Positions 26,053 through 33,439 of a DNA stretch of 33,439 bases are shown piece by piece. Numbering within the stretch: the first letter of the stretch is position 1; every line of letters starts with the position of its first letter. The notes beneath the pieces were generated by a model. That model saw only the letters and a program-made list of their open reading frames with translations. It did not search any database and was not told the origin of the DNA. The translations under genes were made by a program, and so were the position numbers. Source of the DNA: Bacteroidota bacterium (GTDB taxonomy: Bacteria > Bacteroidota > Bacteroidia > Chitinophagales > Chitinophagaceae); the NCBI GenBank assembly GCA_018267915.1, contig JAFDXN010000038.1, positions 1-33,439 of the forward strand, given 5' to 3'.

Positions 26053-26883
26053 TTACATCGAATCAACCAATTTGTTCAGGACATCCTCCTTGAAAGCTTG
26101 GTCTTCCGCAGAAAGTGACGAATCTTCGTTTCGGGAAAACGCGTACTCGTGCCGGTGAATTCTGTGTATTCTAGACTCGGCCGATGTTTTTCGGTACTCA
26201 TAGACGTAGGGACATACATTGACAAACCTCGGCCCTGTCTCGTTGTTCTTCGAGCTACGCCAGTATCTGCAGGGCCACCTTCCAGAAAGTTGCGTGCTCG
26301 ACGGAGGTATCTCGCTGGATGTGATTGGCGGTAAAACCACAGGCTTCGGCTGGTACCAAAAAAGATCTGACATCGCGTATGATCTTGGTAGATTTCTGTA
26401 CAGAATCCGGTTGCTTTTCAGTGCGTCTGGAAGTTGGTCGAAGAACACTGTGTCTTTGTACTTTTCAATAAGCTCTGACGAATCACCGTGCGAAAACGAA
26501 GTCAGCTTCCCATCAGCATTGTAGAATATCGTCAAGGCATGAATGCCTGTAGTGGTGCACAGACTGCGTGTTTCGGTAAGTATTTTCTTGATTGTTTGTT
26601 CCTCTTTTGTGGTTCGCTTCTTCAGGTTCTCGATGTGTGACTCAATTATATGTGCAGAATGATTGCCGCCCTGACAGTTATTAGGGCCTTGTTTCTCAAC
26701 CGCAGGGACCATCTCTATATAATGTCCTTTACGCATCAACTTGACAAAGTTAGTGTTCGCCACTTGGATTCCGATTTTTTTCAGCAACTCGGACCGCATC
26801 TGGTCTTTCGATGCTTGTACAGAAGCATCTTTCACGCGGAAATTGTGGAACGCGCCGGTGCTATTCTTGAGCATGTGCGACAT
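26053..26883 (-). CDS. MADS-box-like transcription-factor candidate (276 aa)
   Basis: Residues 85-145 resemble a MADS domain: LKKRTTKEEQTIKKILTETR (basic helix, compare R+xTFxKRxxxLxKKAxELS), SLCTTTGIHALTIFYNADGK (compare LCxxxxxxIIYSPDGK) and LTSFSHGDSSELIEKYKD (compare LxxFxSxSxxxxLxRYK). MADS proteins bind CArG-type AT-rich DNA as dimers and control transcription. Here the domain is internal rather than N-terminal, the start of the usual basic helix is not conserved, and the remainder is orphan, with a Trp/Cys/Arg-rich part (RWPCRYWRSSKNN) and a His/Arg-rich part (RIHRIHRHEY). It lies 85 bp upstream of the histone-like gene on the same strand. The family call is by eye and moderate. Confidence 0.55.
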   Translation of the reverse strand: MSHMLKNSTGAFHNFRVKDASVQASKDQMRSELLKKIGIQVANTNFVKLMRKGHYIEMVPAVEKQGPNNCQGGNHSAHIIESHIENLKKRTTKEEQTIKKILTETRSLCTTTGIHALTIFYNADGKLTSFSHGDSSELIEKYKDTVFFDQLPDALKSNRILYRNLPRSYAMSDLFWYQPKPVVLPPITSSEIPPSSTQLSGRWPCRYWRSSKNNETGPRFVNVCPYVYEYRKTSAESRIHRIHRHEYAFSRNEDSSLSAEDQAFKEDVLNKLVDSM

Positions 26884-27139
26884 TGTACTACACTATGCAC
26901 CGTGTTGCCTGGGGACGGAAGTCGAAAAATAAAAACGGGAAAAACGTGCACAGGGTTTTAATAATCATAAAAACACACAAAAGGAAATACTGTTCACACT
27001 TTATTTGCAAATGGTTTCAGCTACCTACAAAAACATAAAAACACTTGTCAGGAATAAGTCGGCGGCTTTTCTGTTATTATGGATAAAAAACGAAGGAATC
27101 GGCCAACCACGAAAACTTGTGTAGTGTTTTTCGAGCATA

Positions 27140-28393
27140 ATGTCAGACTTGAGCTTCGCCTCTCACAAGTGGAGCGTCACAGAAGAAACGCACATATCCA
27201 CCACAGATGAAATACTGAATCCTAATCCCGTAACACGGCTCATGACGGAGCCGTTCTACGACCAGGCAGACATTCCCGATGAAGACATCGGGAAAGGCCA
27301 GCCCAGCATGGAAGGTGAATTCGGGCCCATTAAATTCGTCATCGAATTGATGTATCAGTACTTCGGGTCGGGCCTGTTTGTCGAGTTGGCACAGGCCTAC
27401 GCCATATACACTGTGTATGTAGCAGCGGTCACGATGGTGATTTTCTTCACAAAATTGAGCGACTTTATCCTCGGAAGTGAGTTTGCGATCACAGTATCAT
27501 TCGAGTTTGTGCAATGGACCATTGTGTGGGTACACCACAGGACGATAGAGATCGCCCTGGATAGGTACGAAAGCGGCCCCAGGAAACTCTTTAGACTGTA
27601 CATGAAAATATCCGGTTTTGCTCTGAAGTATCGAACTTACATACAGAAGGTCGATCCGCCACAACTCAGTAATGACGAAAAACATTACTTCTTTACCATA
27701 CCGATGGATATGATGAAGGTGATGGCAATACTCACACATCGTATATTTTTGAGTTCTCCGGATCTCATTATATATACAGTAGACGAGGACGTATCTACTA
27801 GAATCAAGAAGTGGAATTATACACCAGACGATAAAATCAGCATCATCCAGCAGTGTCTGACTACGGTTCGTGGCGTTGTTTCTGACATGGGACAGCGGAA
27901 AATGGTTGAAGATTTTGAACGCAATTCCCTGAATGAAAATTTAGACGCGATTAACGATCTGATCGAAACCAGCTACGAAGACCAGAATGTGAAGTCTCCG
28001 GACATCTATGAGAATTTCTTCATGTTTGCTATGCTGGTTTATCTGCTGAGTTTCTTCTTATTCACAACATACCGGAATTGTCAACAGTTTACGCCGCTCA
28101 TAGCGCCTGTAATAGCAGCTTTTGTTTTCGGCCCTTTCGTAATCAACAAGGTGCTGGGAGATCCTTTCTCCAAAGATACGATTTTCAAGGGCAATCTTTT
28201 CGAACTTTGGCGTCAGTGGTGCATAACCAGATTACAACGGGAGAAAATCATCATAGAGAAAATCTACAACGAACGACCTACAAACCCATTGGCTTACATG
28301 GACATCAGCGATGAAGTTATACGAGATTTCAACAATCTCGTGTACATCAACCGCAATATACAGAGGGTTCGGTCGACTAGAAAGGATCTGTAA
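27140..28393 (+). CDS. bestrophin-like anion channel (417 aa)
   Basis: Membrane protein with four hydrophobic spans: about 83-104, 117-133, 292-312 and 318-338. The second span runs into HHRTIEIALDRYESGPRKLF, closely paralleling the bacterial/eukaryotic bestrophin sequence RTNxAYDRWWEGRKLW. A long cytoplasmic middle (134-290) precedes a segment LNENLDAINDLIETSY just before span 3, like the bestrophin LLxxLNxLxxxxG helix. After span 4 comes LGDPFSKD, comparable to the family's conserved INPFGxD loop. Bestrophins are pentameric chloride/bicarbonate channels. Length and span order fit. The aromatic gating residues of the pore cannot be confirmed by eye. It may act in the virion envelope or an infected-cell membrane. 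Confidence 0.62.
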   Translation: MSDLSFASHKWSVTEETHISTTDEILNPNPVTRLMTEPFYDQADIPDEDIGKGQPSMEGEFGPIKFVIELMYQYFGSGLFVELAQAYAIYTVYVAAVTMVIFFTKLSDFILGSEFAITVSFEFVQWTIVWVHHRTIEIALDRYESGPRKLFRLYMKISGFALKYRTYIQKVDPPQLSNDEKHYFFTIPMDMMKVMAILTHRIFLSSPDLIIYTVDEDVSTRIKKWNYTPDDKISIIQQCLTTVRGVVSDMGQRKMVEDFERNSLNENLDAINDLIETSYEDQNVKSPDIYENFFMFAMLVYLLSFFLFTTYRNCQQFTPLIAPVIAAFVFGPFVINKVLGDPFSKDTIFKGNLFELWRQWCITRLQREKIIIEKIYNERPTNPLAYMDISDEVIRDFNNLVYINRNIQRVRSTRKDL

Positions 28394-28435
28394 AATCTAC
28401 GCAATGTATCATGCCTAATTTGTATTACGAACTCT

Positions 28436-28990
28436 CTATGTATAATATTGTACAACATCAATAGCATAAAAAATTACACAAGAATACATTCGCCTAAAGA
28501 AGCTCCAATCATACTGGCACGCTGTGTGATATTTATCTACAGAAAGTGCTGGATTTGTAGAAAAAAACACACCAGGAACGTAGTGTTTTCTGCACTCCAT
28601 AACAACTCTTTTTTGTACGTTTTCGTGGAATTTCTCAAGTTCTCTGTAGTACACAGAAGTGTGCAGTGTATCTGTTGGAACAAAAACCATACAGTAAATC
28701 GTGTTTTCGCTGTATACGATCGCGCATCGTATCCGATCGAATTCGACGTCGATTTGATCCAGATCGCCCATACATTTATTGATTCTTACCATATCGCTGA
28801 AATTGATGAGCATGGCTGAGTTACCCAGCTGATGCAGCATATAACGATCGATTCTTACCGACGGCAGACCGTGGTCTTCACTCCTAGTGATGTACGGTCC
28901 CTGTCCGGTCCGGTGTTCGTACTGCCACAGGAATGCTAAAAGTAAAATCAACACAACCCTGAAAACCGTGACACGCCGAAACACGTTCAT
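28436..28990 (-). CDS. secreted or type II membrane orphan protein (184 aa)
   Basis: Starts MNVFRRVTVFRVVLILLLAFLW: a basic N-terminus then a hydrophobic stretch, so either a signal peptide or a signal anchor. The rest is soluble, with several Cys and an NFS glycosylation site. An upstream ATG (29014, MRKTSILAM) adds eight residues but would overlap the start of the divergent gene. The frame is open even further into that gene, but this is probably chance. No family recognised. The head-to-head neighbour also has an N-terminal hydrophobic segment. Confidence 0.62.
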   Translation of the reverse strand: MNVFRRVTVFRVVLILLLAFLWQYEHRTGQGPYITRSEDHGLPSVRIDRYMLHQLGNSAMLINFSDMVRINKCMGDLDQIDVEFDRIRCAIVYSENTIYCMVFVPTDTLHTSVYYRELEKFHENVQKRVVMECRKHYVPGVFFSTNPALSVDKYHTACQYDWSFFRRMYSCVIFYAIDVVQYYT

Positions 28991-28997
28991 CGCCAAG

Positions 28998-29606
28998 ATG
29001 CTCGTCTTGCGCATGGTTTTGATGGTGATTTCCGTTACAATGCTGCTGTGCACGACGTACGGCCAGTCGTACAGACTGCGCCACGACGGCAGAATTTCTC
29101 TCACCAACATTTCTAAATTTAAGGAGGAGATCACCGGCGCCGTCAACCGCTACTGCTGGGAAACTCCAACTCCAACACAGGCCGGAAAAACGTGCGAGTT
29201 GGTGCTGGAATGTGTGAGAGATTGCTATTGGTGGCAGAGACTGTTGAATCCGCTGCTACGCAGATACTCCAACAGTCTGAACGGTCCCATGGATGTGCAG
29301 ATCATCATCATCGACATGCAGCAAGAAAAGGACGCACACGTTCTGAGTCTGGGTTCCGGTTCACAGGATGGATTGTACATCACAGATTCCGACGAAGATC
29401 TTCTCAGGCACCTGCTTCTCACCTCTAGAGAACCAGCTGTTGATTGTCACTCCGTGGTTCACGTCAATCCAGAACAGGCCAAGAGACACTCCTATCTGGT
29501 CATCATTCCACTGGATCCCCCAGAACCGTCCTACGCCAACATTCTGTACTTCTTTGGATATTACTATGAATTTCGAGTCAGAGACTGGCTTTCTGTAGTG
29601 TTTTGA
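28998..29606 (+). CDS. secreted orphan protein (202 aa)
   Basis: The first ATG that gives a signal peptide: MLVLRMVLMVISVTMLLCTT followed by YGQ. The open frame extends to a GTG at 28887, overlapping the divergent gene, which I exclude. The mature part has one NIS glycosylation site, a Cys-rich block (RYCWET...CELVLECVRDCYWW) and a strand-rich second half (VQIIIIDMQQEKD; SYLVIIPLDPPEP). No later membrane span. Secretion into the medium or lodging in the virion lumen are possible. Its ATG is 7 bp from that of the gene on the other strand. No family recognised. Confidence 0.65.
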   Translation: MLVLRMVLMVISVTMLLCTTYGQSYRLRHDGRISLTNISKFKEEITGAVNRYCWETPTPTQAGKTCELVLECVRDCYWWQRLLNPLLRRYSNSLNGPMDVQIIIIDMQQEKDAHVLSLGSGSQDGLYITDSDEDLLRHLLLTSREPAVDCHSVVHVNPEQAKRHSYLVIIPLDPPEPSYANILYFFGYYYEFRVRDWLSVVF

Positions 29607-29680
29607 CACAATATAGCGCTAGAAATAAGACATCGGTATTTGTGAAAATAACGGCGGTTTTGATGTTTTTTCGAAAAAAT

Positions 29681-29735
29681 CCAAAAAAGGAAATAGTGGG
29701 CCAAAAAAGTTGGTCAAAAAGTTCGTCGGTCCTAA
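29681..29735 (+). repeat. ~75-bp interspersed repeat, degenerate copy (forward)
   Basis: Keeps CCAAAAAAGTTGGTCAAAAAGTTCGTC but has lost the TGACGTCA end, and its outer end reads GGTCCTA. The most diverged of the copies, probably an old insertion or remnant. Confidence 0.7.
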
Positions 29736-29923
29736 AATTCATAGACTTAGACCGAATAGTGTAGCGGTGTTGACCACCTGATCAACAGCGCTAACATCAT
29801 TGATTAGAAAAACAAAACTCGCAGTTTTTGTCTACTAGGATTTTCTGTGTAACATTTTTTGCTGACGTTATCAGGACGCATAAACGCACGTCAGACCACC
29901 ATTCCAGTCACTTTTTTAAAAAT

Positions 29924-29930
29924 TATAAAA
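29924..29930 (+). promoter_or_regulatory. TATA box for the 251-aa gene
   Basis: TATAAAA lies 66 bp before the ATG at 29997, leaving a short leader of about 35-45 nt. Confidence 0.5.
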
Positions 29931-29996
29931 CACACTTACATTCGTACACATAATTGCTAAATAATTTTTCATTACTTTTTCCAGTGCCTATTCTGG

Positions 29997-30752
29997 ATGG
30001 AACGAGTTTTTCGGAAAGATGCAATATTATCTCTGCATCAGGCTGATATCACCAAAATACGTGTAGCGATCGCAGTATTAGCTGACATAAAGCCAAATAC
30101 CAAATGTGATTTTATTAAACTGGCGCTCGATATGATTGGTTGGTTTGGACATTATATTCAGCCGCATTTTATCCGTCGTTTGATGTCCAGAAAGATGGTC
30201 ATGTTAACTGCTTTAGATTATTTCACGGATAAGCTCGACACCAATAAGCGGGACACACAAAAAACTTCACCCGGTTTAATGCTGTTCTTCCGCACTTCGA
30301 TCTCAAGCAAAATACGGGAGTCGATTAAATTCATGAAACACATGATCAATTTCGGAAATGAAATGGACTTCAAAACTCTGAGACATTTCATTCAACAAAA
30401 TGAAACTGTATGGAGATACGATTCTAACAAGGATTGTTATCATTGGATATCACAGAATTTTGATGATTTTCGACGCGATTTTGTGCTTTCATCAATGGAT
30501 ATGTTAAGTGACGGATCACCTGCAGAAGGTGCTCAGTGGCCAGTGCTTGGTTACTATCATGAGAATCTGGAATCCGAGAGTAGCATGCTGAAGAGAGCAT
30601 GCGAAAGTACAGAAAGTCGCGAGTCCATGACAAGAAATGAAATGCGAGAAGAAGCTCTCGAAATTCAATCCAATCGGGATCCAGGAACGCTTTTCGGCGA
30701 CAGCGGGAGTAACAGTTGTGACTCGGGTATTCACGTCAGTCGTGATGTTTGA
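29997..30752 (+). CDS. orphan protein (251 aa)
   Basis: Soluble, basic N-terminal two-thirds with amphipathic helices (IKLALDMIGWFGHYIQPHF; RESIKFMKHMINFGNEM) and an acidic, Ser/Glu-rich last third (SESSMLKRACESTESRESM; FGDSGSNSCDSGIHVS) that resembles phosphorylated tails. No signal peptide, span or zinc motif. A+T content is higher than in the 11-21 kb genes. No family recognised. It is convergent with the spliced gene to its right. Confidence 0.72.
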   Translation: MERVFRKDAILSLHQADITKIRVAIAVLADIKPNTKCDFIKLALDMIGWFGHYIQPHFIRRLMSRKMVMLTALDYFTDKLDTNKRDTQKTSPGLMLFFRTSISSKIRESIKFMKHMINFGNEMDFKTLRHFIQQNETVWRYDSNKDCYHWISQNFDDFRRDFVLSSMDMLSDGSPAEGAQWPVLGYYHENLESESSMLKRACESTESRESMTRNEMREEALEIQSNRDPGTLFGDSGSNSCDSGIHVSRDV

Positions 30753-30907
30753 GCGACCACGAAAACTTTTATTTGAATCCTAATTAAAAGTATCGTGGGA
30801 CATCCCCTCGCTTGATCGTAAAAAAGTTCTTTTGATAAAATTTCAGATACATCAAAAACATGATCATCCATTTTCATTTTCGAACATTAGGATCAAAAAG
30901 TAGTATA

Positions 30908-31417
30908 CTAAGAAACATTCTGTTCTCCTGCAACATCAAAGTATCTACTGCACGTCGGATCATCAACCAACATCAATCCTCCCATCTCAGCATACACAAT
31001 CGTTCGGTCCATGTAATGAAGAGTCGAGAATAACTCATCGAAAACTGCTGGTTTCATCATGCACCGATACGGCTTCAATTTCATTGCTAGTTCAATGACT
31101 TCTTTCAGTAAAAACCGTCGCTGTCGCAAAAAATCTGCGGACGGTTCTGGGTAAGATACAGCATTTCCGCAGGTAGATTGATGTATGCCAGGTTTTTTAA
31201 CTGCTTCTGAAAACGAACGACAAACTGTATGGTAATGTCATGAACTGATTAAGTTTTAATCATATACAACAAAAGGATACGTACGAGTGATAACATTCTG
31301 AAAGTCTTCTTTTGAGACCAAACGTGGTTCTATGAATATTCTAGACACTTCCAAGGCATTCAGTTTTCTTATCATTTCCTCAGAAGCGATAAATGATTCA
31401 GAAAATTCGCTTGCCAT
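30908..31417 (-). CDS. two-exon orphan gene (143 aa)
   Basis: Exon 1 (31417-31285, 44 codons plus one base) begins MASEFSESFIASEEMIRKLN and runs to the 5' splice site; exon 2 (31206-30908) carries the rest, including LRQRRFLLKEVIELAMKLKP and ending FDVAGEQNVS. They join in phase 1, giving Gln (C|AA) at the junction, if a 78-nt intron is removed. Without splicing, exon 1 meets an in-frame TAA (TATGATTAA) inside the intron, and exon 2 lacks a nearby ATG. A TGATATATAGG TATA-like box lies about 60 nt upstream. The protein is soluble and helical; no family recognised. Confidence 0.65.
31207..31284 (-). other. spliceosomal-type intron, 78 nt
   Basis: Minus strand: GTACGTATCC donor and TTCGTTTTCAG acceptor, with ACTTAATC as a branch-point-like element. 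An upstream AG (CATACAG, 18 nt earlier) would also keep frame, so the exact acceptor is uncertain. The intron contains an in-frame stop. Confidence 0.65.
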
Positions 31418-31726
31418 GCTTTTGATCAGGACGTTGTAGAAAGAAATAAGACGTTTTGAATTAAAAACCTATATATCATGAAATATGTCTTACATTTTTA
31501 TTATTCTTAAATATATCTCAGAATATTACCATATGAGGATTCTCGGAACCATAGAAAATACACGAAGTTGTCATTTCAGGCAGGCCTAGCCGTATCACTT
31601 TTGGACGGACGAACTTTTTGACCAACTTTTTGGCCCAACTTTTCCTTTTTAGGAAGGTGATTACGTCATCAAAAAATGTCTTCATTTTGAGGATATTACA
31701 CGGTCTCTGTTGTTTATAATTCACAT
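31418..31726. other. 309-bp non-coding gap with one repeat
   Basis: Holds the promoter of the spliced gene and, from 31603, a reverse 75-bp repeat followed by part of the internal sequence of the element at 33236. No gene seen. Confidence 0.6.
31603..31671 (-). repeat. ~75-bp interspersed repeat, half element (reverse)
   Basis: Begins GGACGGACGAAC and ends GGTGATTACGTCATC. The following bases (ATGTCTTCATTTTGAGGATAT) match the internal loop of the 33236 element almost exactly, so this is the left half of the same element type with its right arm lost. Confidence 0.85.
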
Positions 31727-33046
31727 TCAGCTTACATCAATCTTGTAAAGATAATTCTCGTCCATACATACATTTGGATAGTTGGTTCGTACAAAAAGAG
31801 AACATTGTTTACAGTAGTCAATAATCTCCAACATCGATTTCAAAGAAGATTCTTGGTATCTGTCCGACGAGTAATCAGGGATGGCCATCCCTTCTGATAC
31901 GTTGACGTCGAGTGGACGTGACGAAATTGAATTCATTAGCGATGTCGGTCGTATCATTTTCAATATATGACCTACGTCCAATACATTCAATTTCAACATA
32001 AAGTAGCAGCTGTCTGGCATCCATATCGAATTATTGATCATAGAAGACAAATACTTTTCTCTACCCAAACGATCCCTCAAAAGCAGGTCACTGAAAAACA
32101 CTAAACCGCCGCTCACTTCCATTTCGATCCATTGTGTTAGATTCTCTACCCAAAAACATTCATGGATTCTGATAGCGTCATGCAATTCACGATATCGTCG
32201 GTTGTCTTGACATAACAATATGAAAGATGCGGTTAACGTAGCTTCCATAGCAGGTTTTGCGAATGTCTGGAAACGCCGAAGTCTGTCGGGATAAACTTCA
32301 TCTGGATCAAATACATTCACACAGTATCTGAAAAACGCATGTGCTAGCATGAACATTTCCTCAGTTTCGATACTACGATCCGAAACTCTATCAAACAGGG
32401 AATAGAGTACATCACTTGCGTGTGCTGTTAGAAACATGTTATACAGGAACTCCAGAGGATGTACTATAACATCACGGATTACGTAGATAATGGACGCCAG
32501 TAAGGAGGAGGCTGTGAAAGAAGTATAGAGCGGCTTTCTGTTTTTCATTTGACGAGTGAATCTGTACTGGTCAGCCTCTAATTCCTGTATTCCACCAGAA
32601 GTGCAGATAATCTTCTCTGAAAAGTGTTTTTCGCTAGAAAACAACATATTTCTACGACGTTTTTTGTTGGGCGTCAACAAAACCATCTGATGGATCATCT
32701 TATGGTCCACTCTCTTGGCAAGCGTGAATGCGTTTTTAGGATCCGTGATCGACCCTTCTGATCTACCCGCCCCCATATAAATTACTGTTGTCGCCTCTAT
32801 GCTACTCAGAGGAATTCCGGGGGTGAACAGACTCGCTGTAGTATTTTCTTCCAATCGTCCGATGCAACACATCATCTTGTTTCGATAAAAGATTTCTAAC
32901 TGTAATGAAAGCATTTTACGAAATACGTTAAAATTGCGTCGCGCTATCGCGTGTATAGGGTGGTTGCTATCTAACCGATTTTTCCATCCCATTTCGCAAA
33001 TATCGTATAGACTTATTTTTGGATCGATGAACCCATATTCTGTCAT
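31727..33046 (-). CDS. large orphan protein (439 aa)
   Basis: The first ATG gives MTEYGFIDPKISLYDICEMG. The frame continues to a TTG at 33097, but that part overlaps the likely transcription start after the TATA-rich stretch at 33109-33125. The protein is mostly helical with a basic patch (TPNKKRRRNML) that could be a nuclear localisation signal, and a more hydrophobic middle (SLLASIIYVIRDVIVHPLEF) that is too polar to be a clear membrane span. Cys are scattered. No family recognised; a resemblance in helix pattern to the 629-aa protein was too weak to call. Confidence 0.72.
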   Translation of the reverse strand: MTEYGFIDPKISLYDICEMGWKNRLDSNHPIHAIARRNFNVFRKMLSLQLEIFYRNKMMCCIGRLEENTTASLFTPGIPLSSIEATTVIYMGAGRSEGSITDPKNAFTLAKRVDHKMIHQMVLLTPNKKRRRNMLFSSEKHFSEKIICTSGGIQELEADQYRFTRQMKNRKPLYTSFTASSLLASIIYVIRDVIVHPLEFLYNMFLTAHASDVLYSLFDRVSDRSIETEEMFMLAHAFFRYCVNVFDPDEVYPDRLRRFQTFAKPAMEATLTASFILLCQDNRRYRELHDAIRIHECFWVENLTQWIEMEVSGGLVFFSDLLLRDRLGREKYLSSMINNSIWMPDSCYFMLKLNVLDVGHILKMIRPTSLMNSISSRPLDVNVSEGMAIPDYSSDRYQESSLKSMLEIIDYCKQCSLFVRTNYPNVCMDENYLYKIDVS

Positions 33047-33235
33047 GAATGAATAAACAGGGTGTGTGTCGCCGTTATCAAGTACGTCTGTATGCAATAC
33101 CGATTACTGTATATATTTATTTTACAATATAATCATACCAAAAATGTTTTATCATTGGGCTGGCAGGCGTTTTAGTGGTATCGAAACCTAACCTATGACG
33201 ATATAACTACATTATTAATGATATCATTTGTGCAA
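33047..33235. promoter_or_regulatory. AT-rich upstream region of the 439-aa gene
   Basis: Minus-strand TATA-like stretch (AAATAAATATATAC, about 33109-33122) 60-75 nt before the ATG. The rest is AT-rich sequence with no gene, bordered by the inverted-repeat element. Confidence 0.4.
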
Positions 33236-33435
33236 ATAGGGACGGACGAACTTTTTGACCAACTTTTTTGGCCCAACTTTTCCTTTTTAGGAAGGTGATG
33301 ACGTCAGCAAAAATATATGTCTTCATTTTCGAGGATATGCATTTTTGAGAGAGGTATTTTTTGCTGACGTCATCACCTTCCTAAAAAGGAAAAGTTGGGC
33401 CAAAAAAGTTGGTCAAAAAGTTCGTCCGTCCCTAT
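33236..33435. mobile_element. MITE-like element: ~78-bp terminal inverted repeats around a ~42-bp loop
   Basis: The left arm (reverse, from ATAGGGACGG to GACGTCAGCAAAAA) and the right arm (forward, TTTTTTGCTGACGTCATC to CCGTCCCTAT) are virtually identical, so the 200-bp unit is a near-perfect palindrome with a short loop (ATATGTCTTCATTTTCGAGG...). No coding capacity. The layout matches 4911-5114. Only four bases remain after it in the window, so a target-site duplication cannot be judged. It could be a non-autonomous DNA transposon or a cis-acting viral repeat. Confidence 0.7.
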
Positions 33436-33439
33436 AATC

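Larger units (their letters stand above)
29607..29996. other. 390-bp non-coding gap with one degenerate repeat
   Basis: No gene seen. It contains a diverged copy of the 75-bp repeat (29681-29735) and the TATA box of the following gene. TTTTTCCAG at 29976-29984 resembles a 3' splice site, but no convincing upstream exon or donor exists after the expected transcription start. Confidence 0.6.

Noticed and set aside
29944..29984. Possible 41-nt intron GTACACA...TTTTTCCAG before the 251-aa gene
   Set aside because: The donor lies before the transcription start expected from the TATA box at 29924, and no upstream coding exon is visible.
27107..30770. Shared word ACCACGAAAACTT near 27107 and 30757
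   Set aside because: One lies upstream and the other downstream of a gene; a single 13-nt match is not enough to call a motif.
8292..33046. Homology between the 629-aa and 439-aa orphans
   Set aside because: Only a vague similarity of helix patterns, with no shared motif beyond what composition would give.
1..33439. tRNA or rRNA genes
   Set aside because: No cloverleaf arm pattern or conserved rRNA sequence was noticed on either strand; a dedicated scan was not possible.

Overview
The window is a gene-dense stretch (25 protein genes, most gaps under 150 bp, both strands, convergent and divergent pairs) that reads as part of a large double-stranded DNA virus of a eukaryote, or a copy of one integrated in a host genome. 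The evidence is TATA-like boxes upstream of ATG starts, AATAAA signals that overlap stop codons, large secreted or membrane glycoproteins, many orphan genes, and eukaryotic-type proteins: a histone H2A-like protein, a MADS-box-like factor, an XPG/FEN1-like nuclease, a bestrophin-like channel and a phytanoyl-CoA-type dioxygenase. Two genes are only complete if a short GT-AG intron (64 and 78 nt) is removed, so expression probably includes a nuclear, splicing phase. No capsid protease, portal, terminase, polymerase or packaging ATPase is recognisable here, so the virus group cannot be fixed. An intron-bearing, histone-encoding, nuclear group such as the mirusviruses is one hypothesis only.

Layout. 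1-2859: 3' part of a HAP2/GCS1-like (class II) fusogen. 2908-3927: orphan with a paralogue at 7308-8183. 3928-5684: gene-free, with nested inverted repeats, tandem repeats and palindromes. 5685-8183: dioxygenase, a small orphan, and the paralogue. 8292-11456: divergent pair of orphans (629 and 374 aa). 11607-14761: two orphan proteins that look structural by composition. 14886-15488: coiled-coil protein with faint ESCRT-III character. 15544-17700: XPG/FEN1-like nuclease. 17828-18304: small orphan. 18462-21734: second, complete HAP2-like glycoprotein. 21796-22593: type I membrane protein. 22711-24016: spliced gene. 24170-25402: zinc-finger-like protein and a four-span membrane protein. 25503-26883: histone-like and MADS-like proteins. 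27140-28393: bestrophin-like channel. 28436-29606: head-to-head pair of secreted or membrane proteins whose ATGs lie 7 bp apart. 29997-33046: three orphans, one spliced. The last 200 bp is a near-perfect terminal-inverted-repeat element related to the repeats of the 4-5.5 kb block.

Working model (inference): the HAP2-like pair and the other membrane proteins belong to an enveloped particle and its entry and exit. The histone-like, MADS-like and zinc-finger proteins organise or regulate DNA in the nucleus. The nuclease acts in DNA processing or RNA destruction. The repeat block is either a replication or regulatory locus or a nest of miniature inverted-repeat elements. All family calls come from reading motifs by eye, with no database search.
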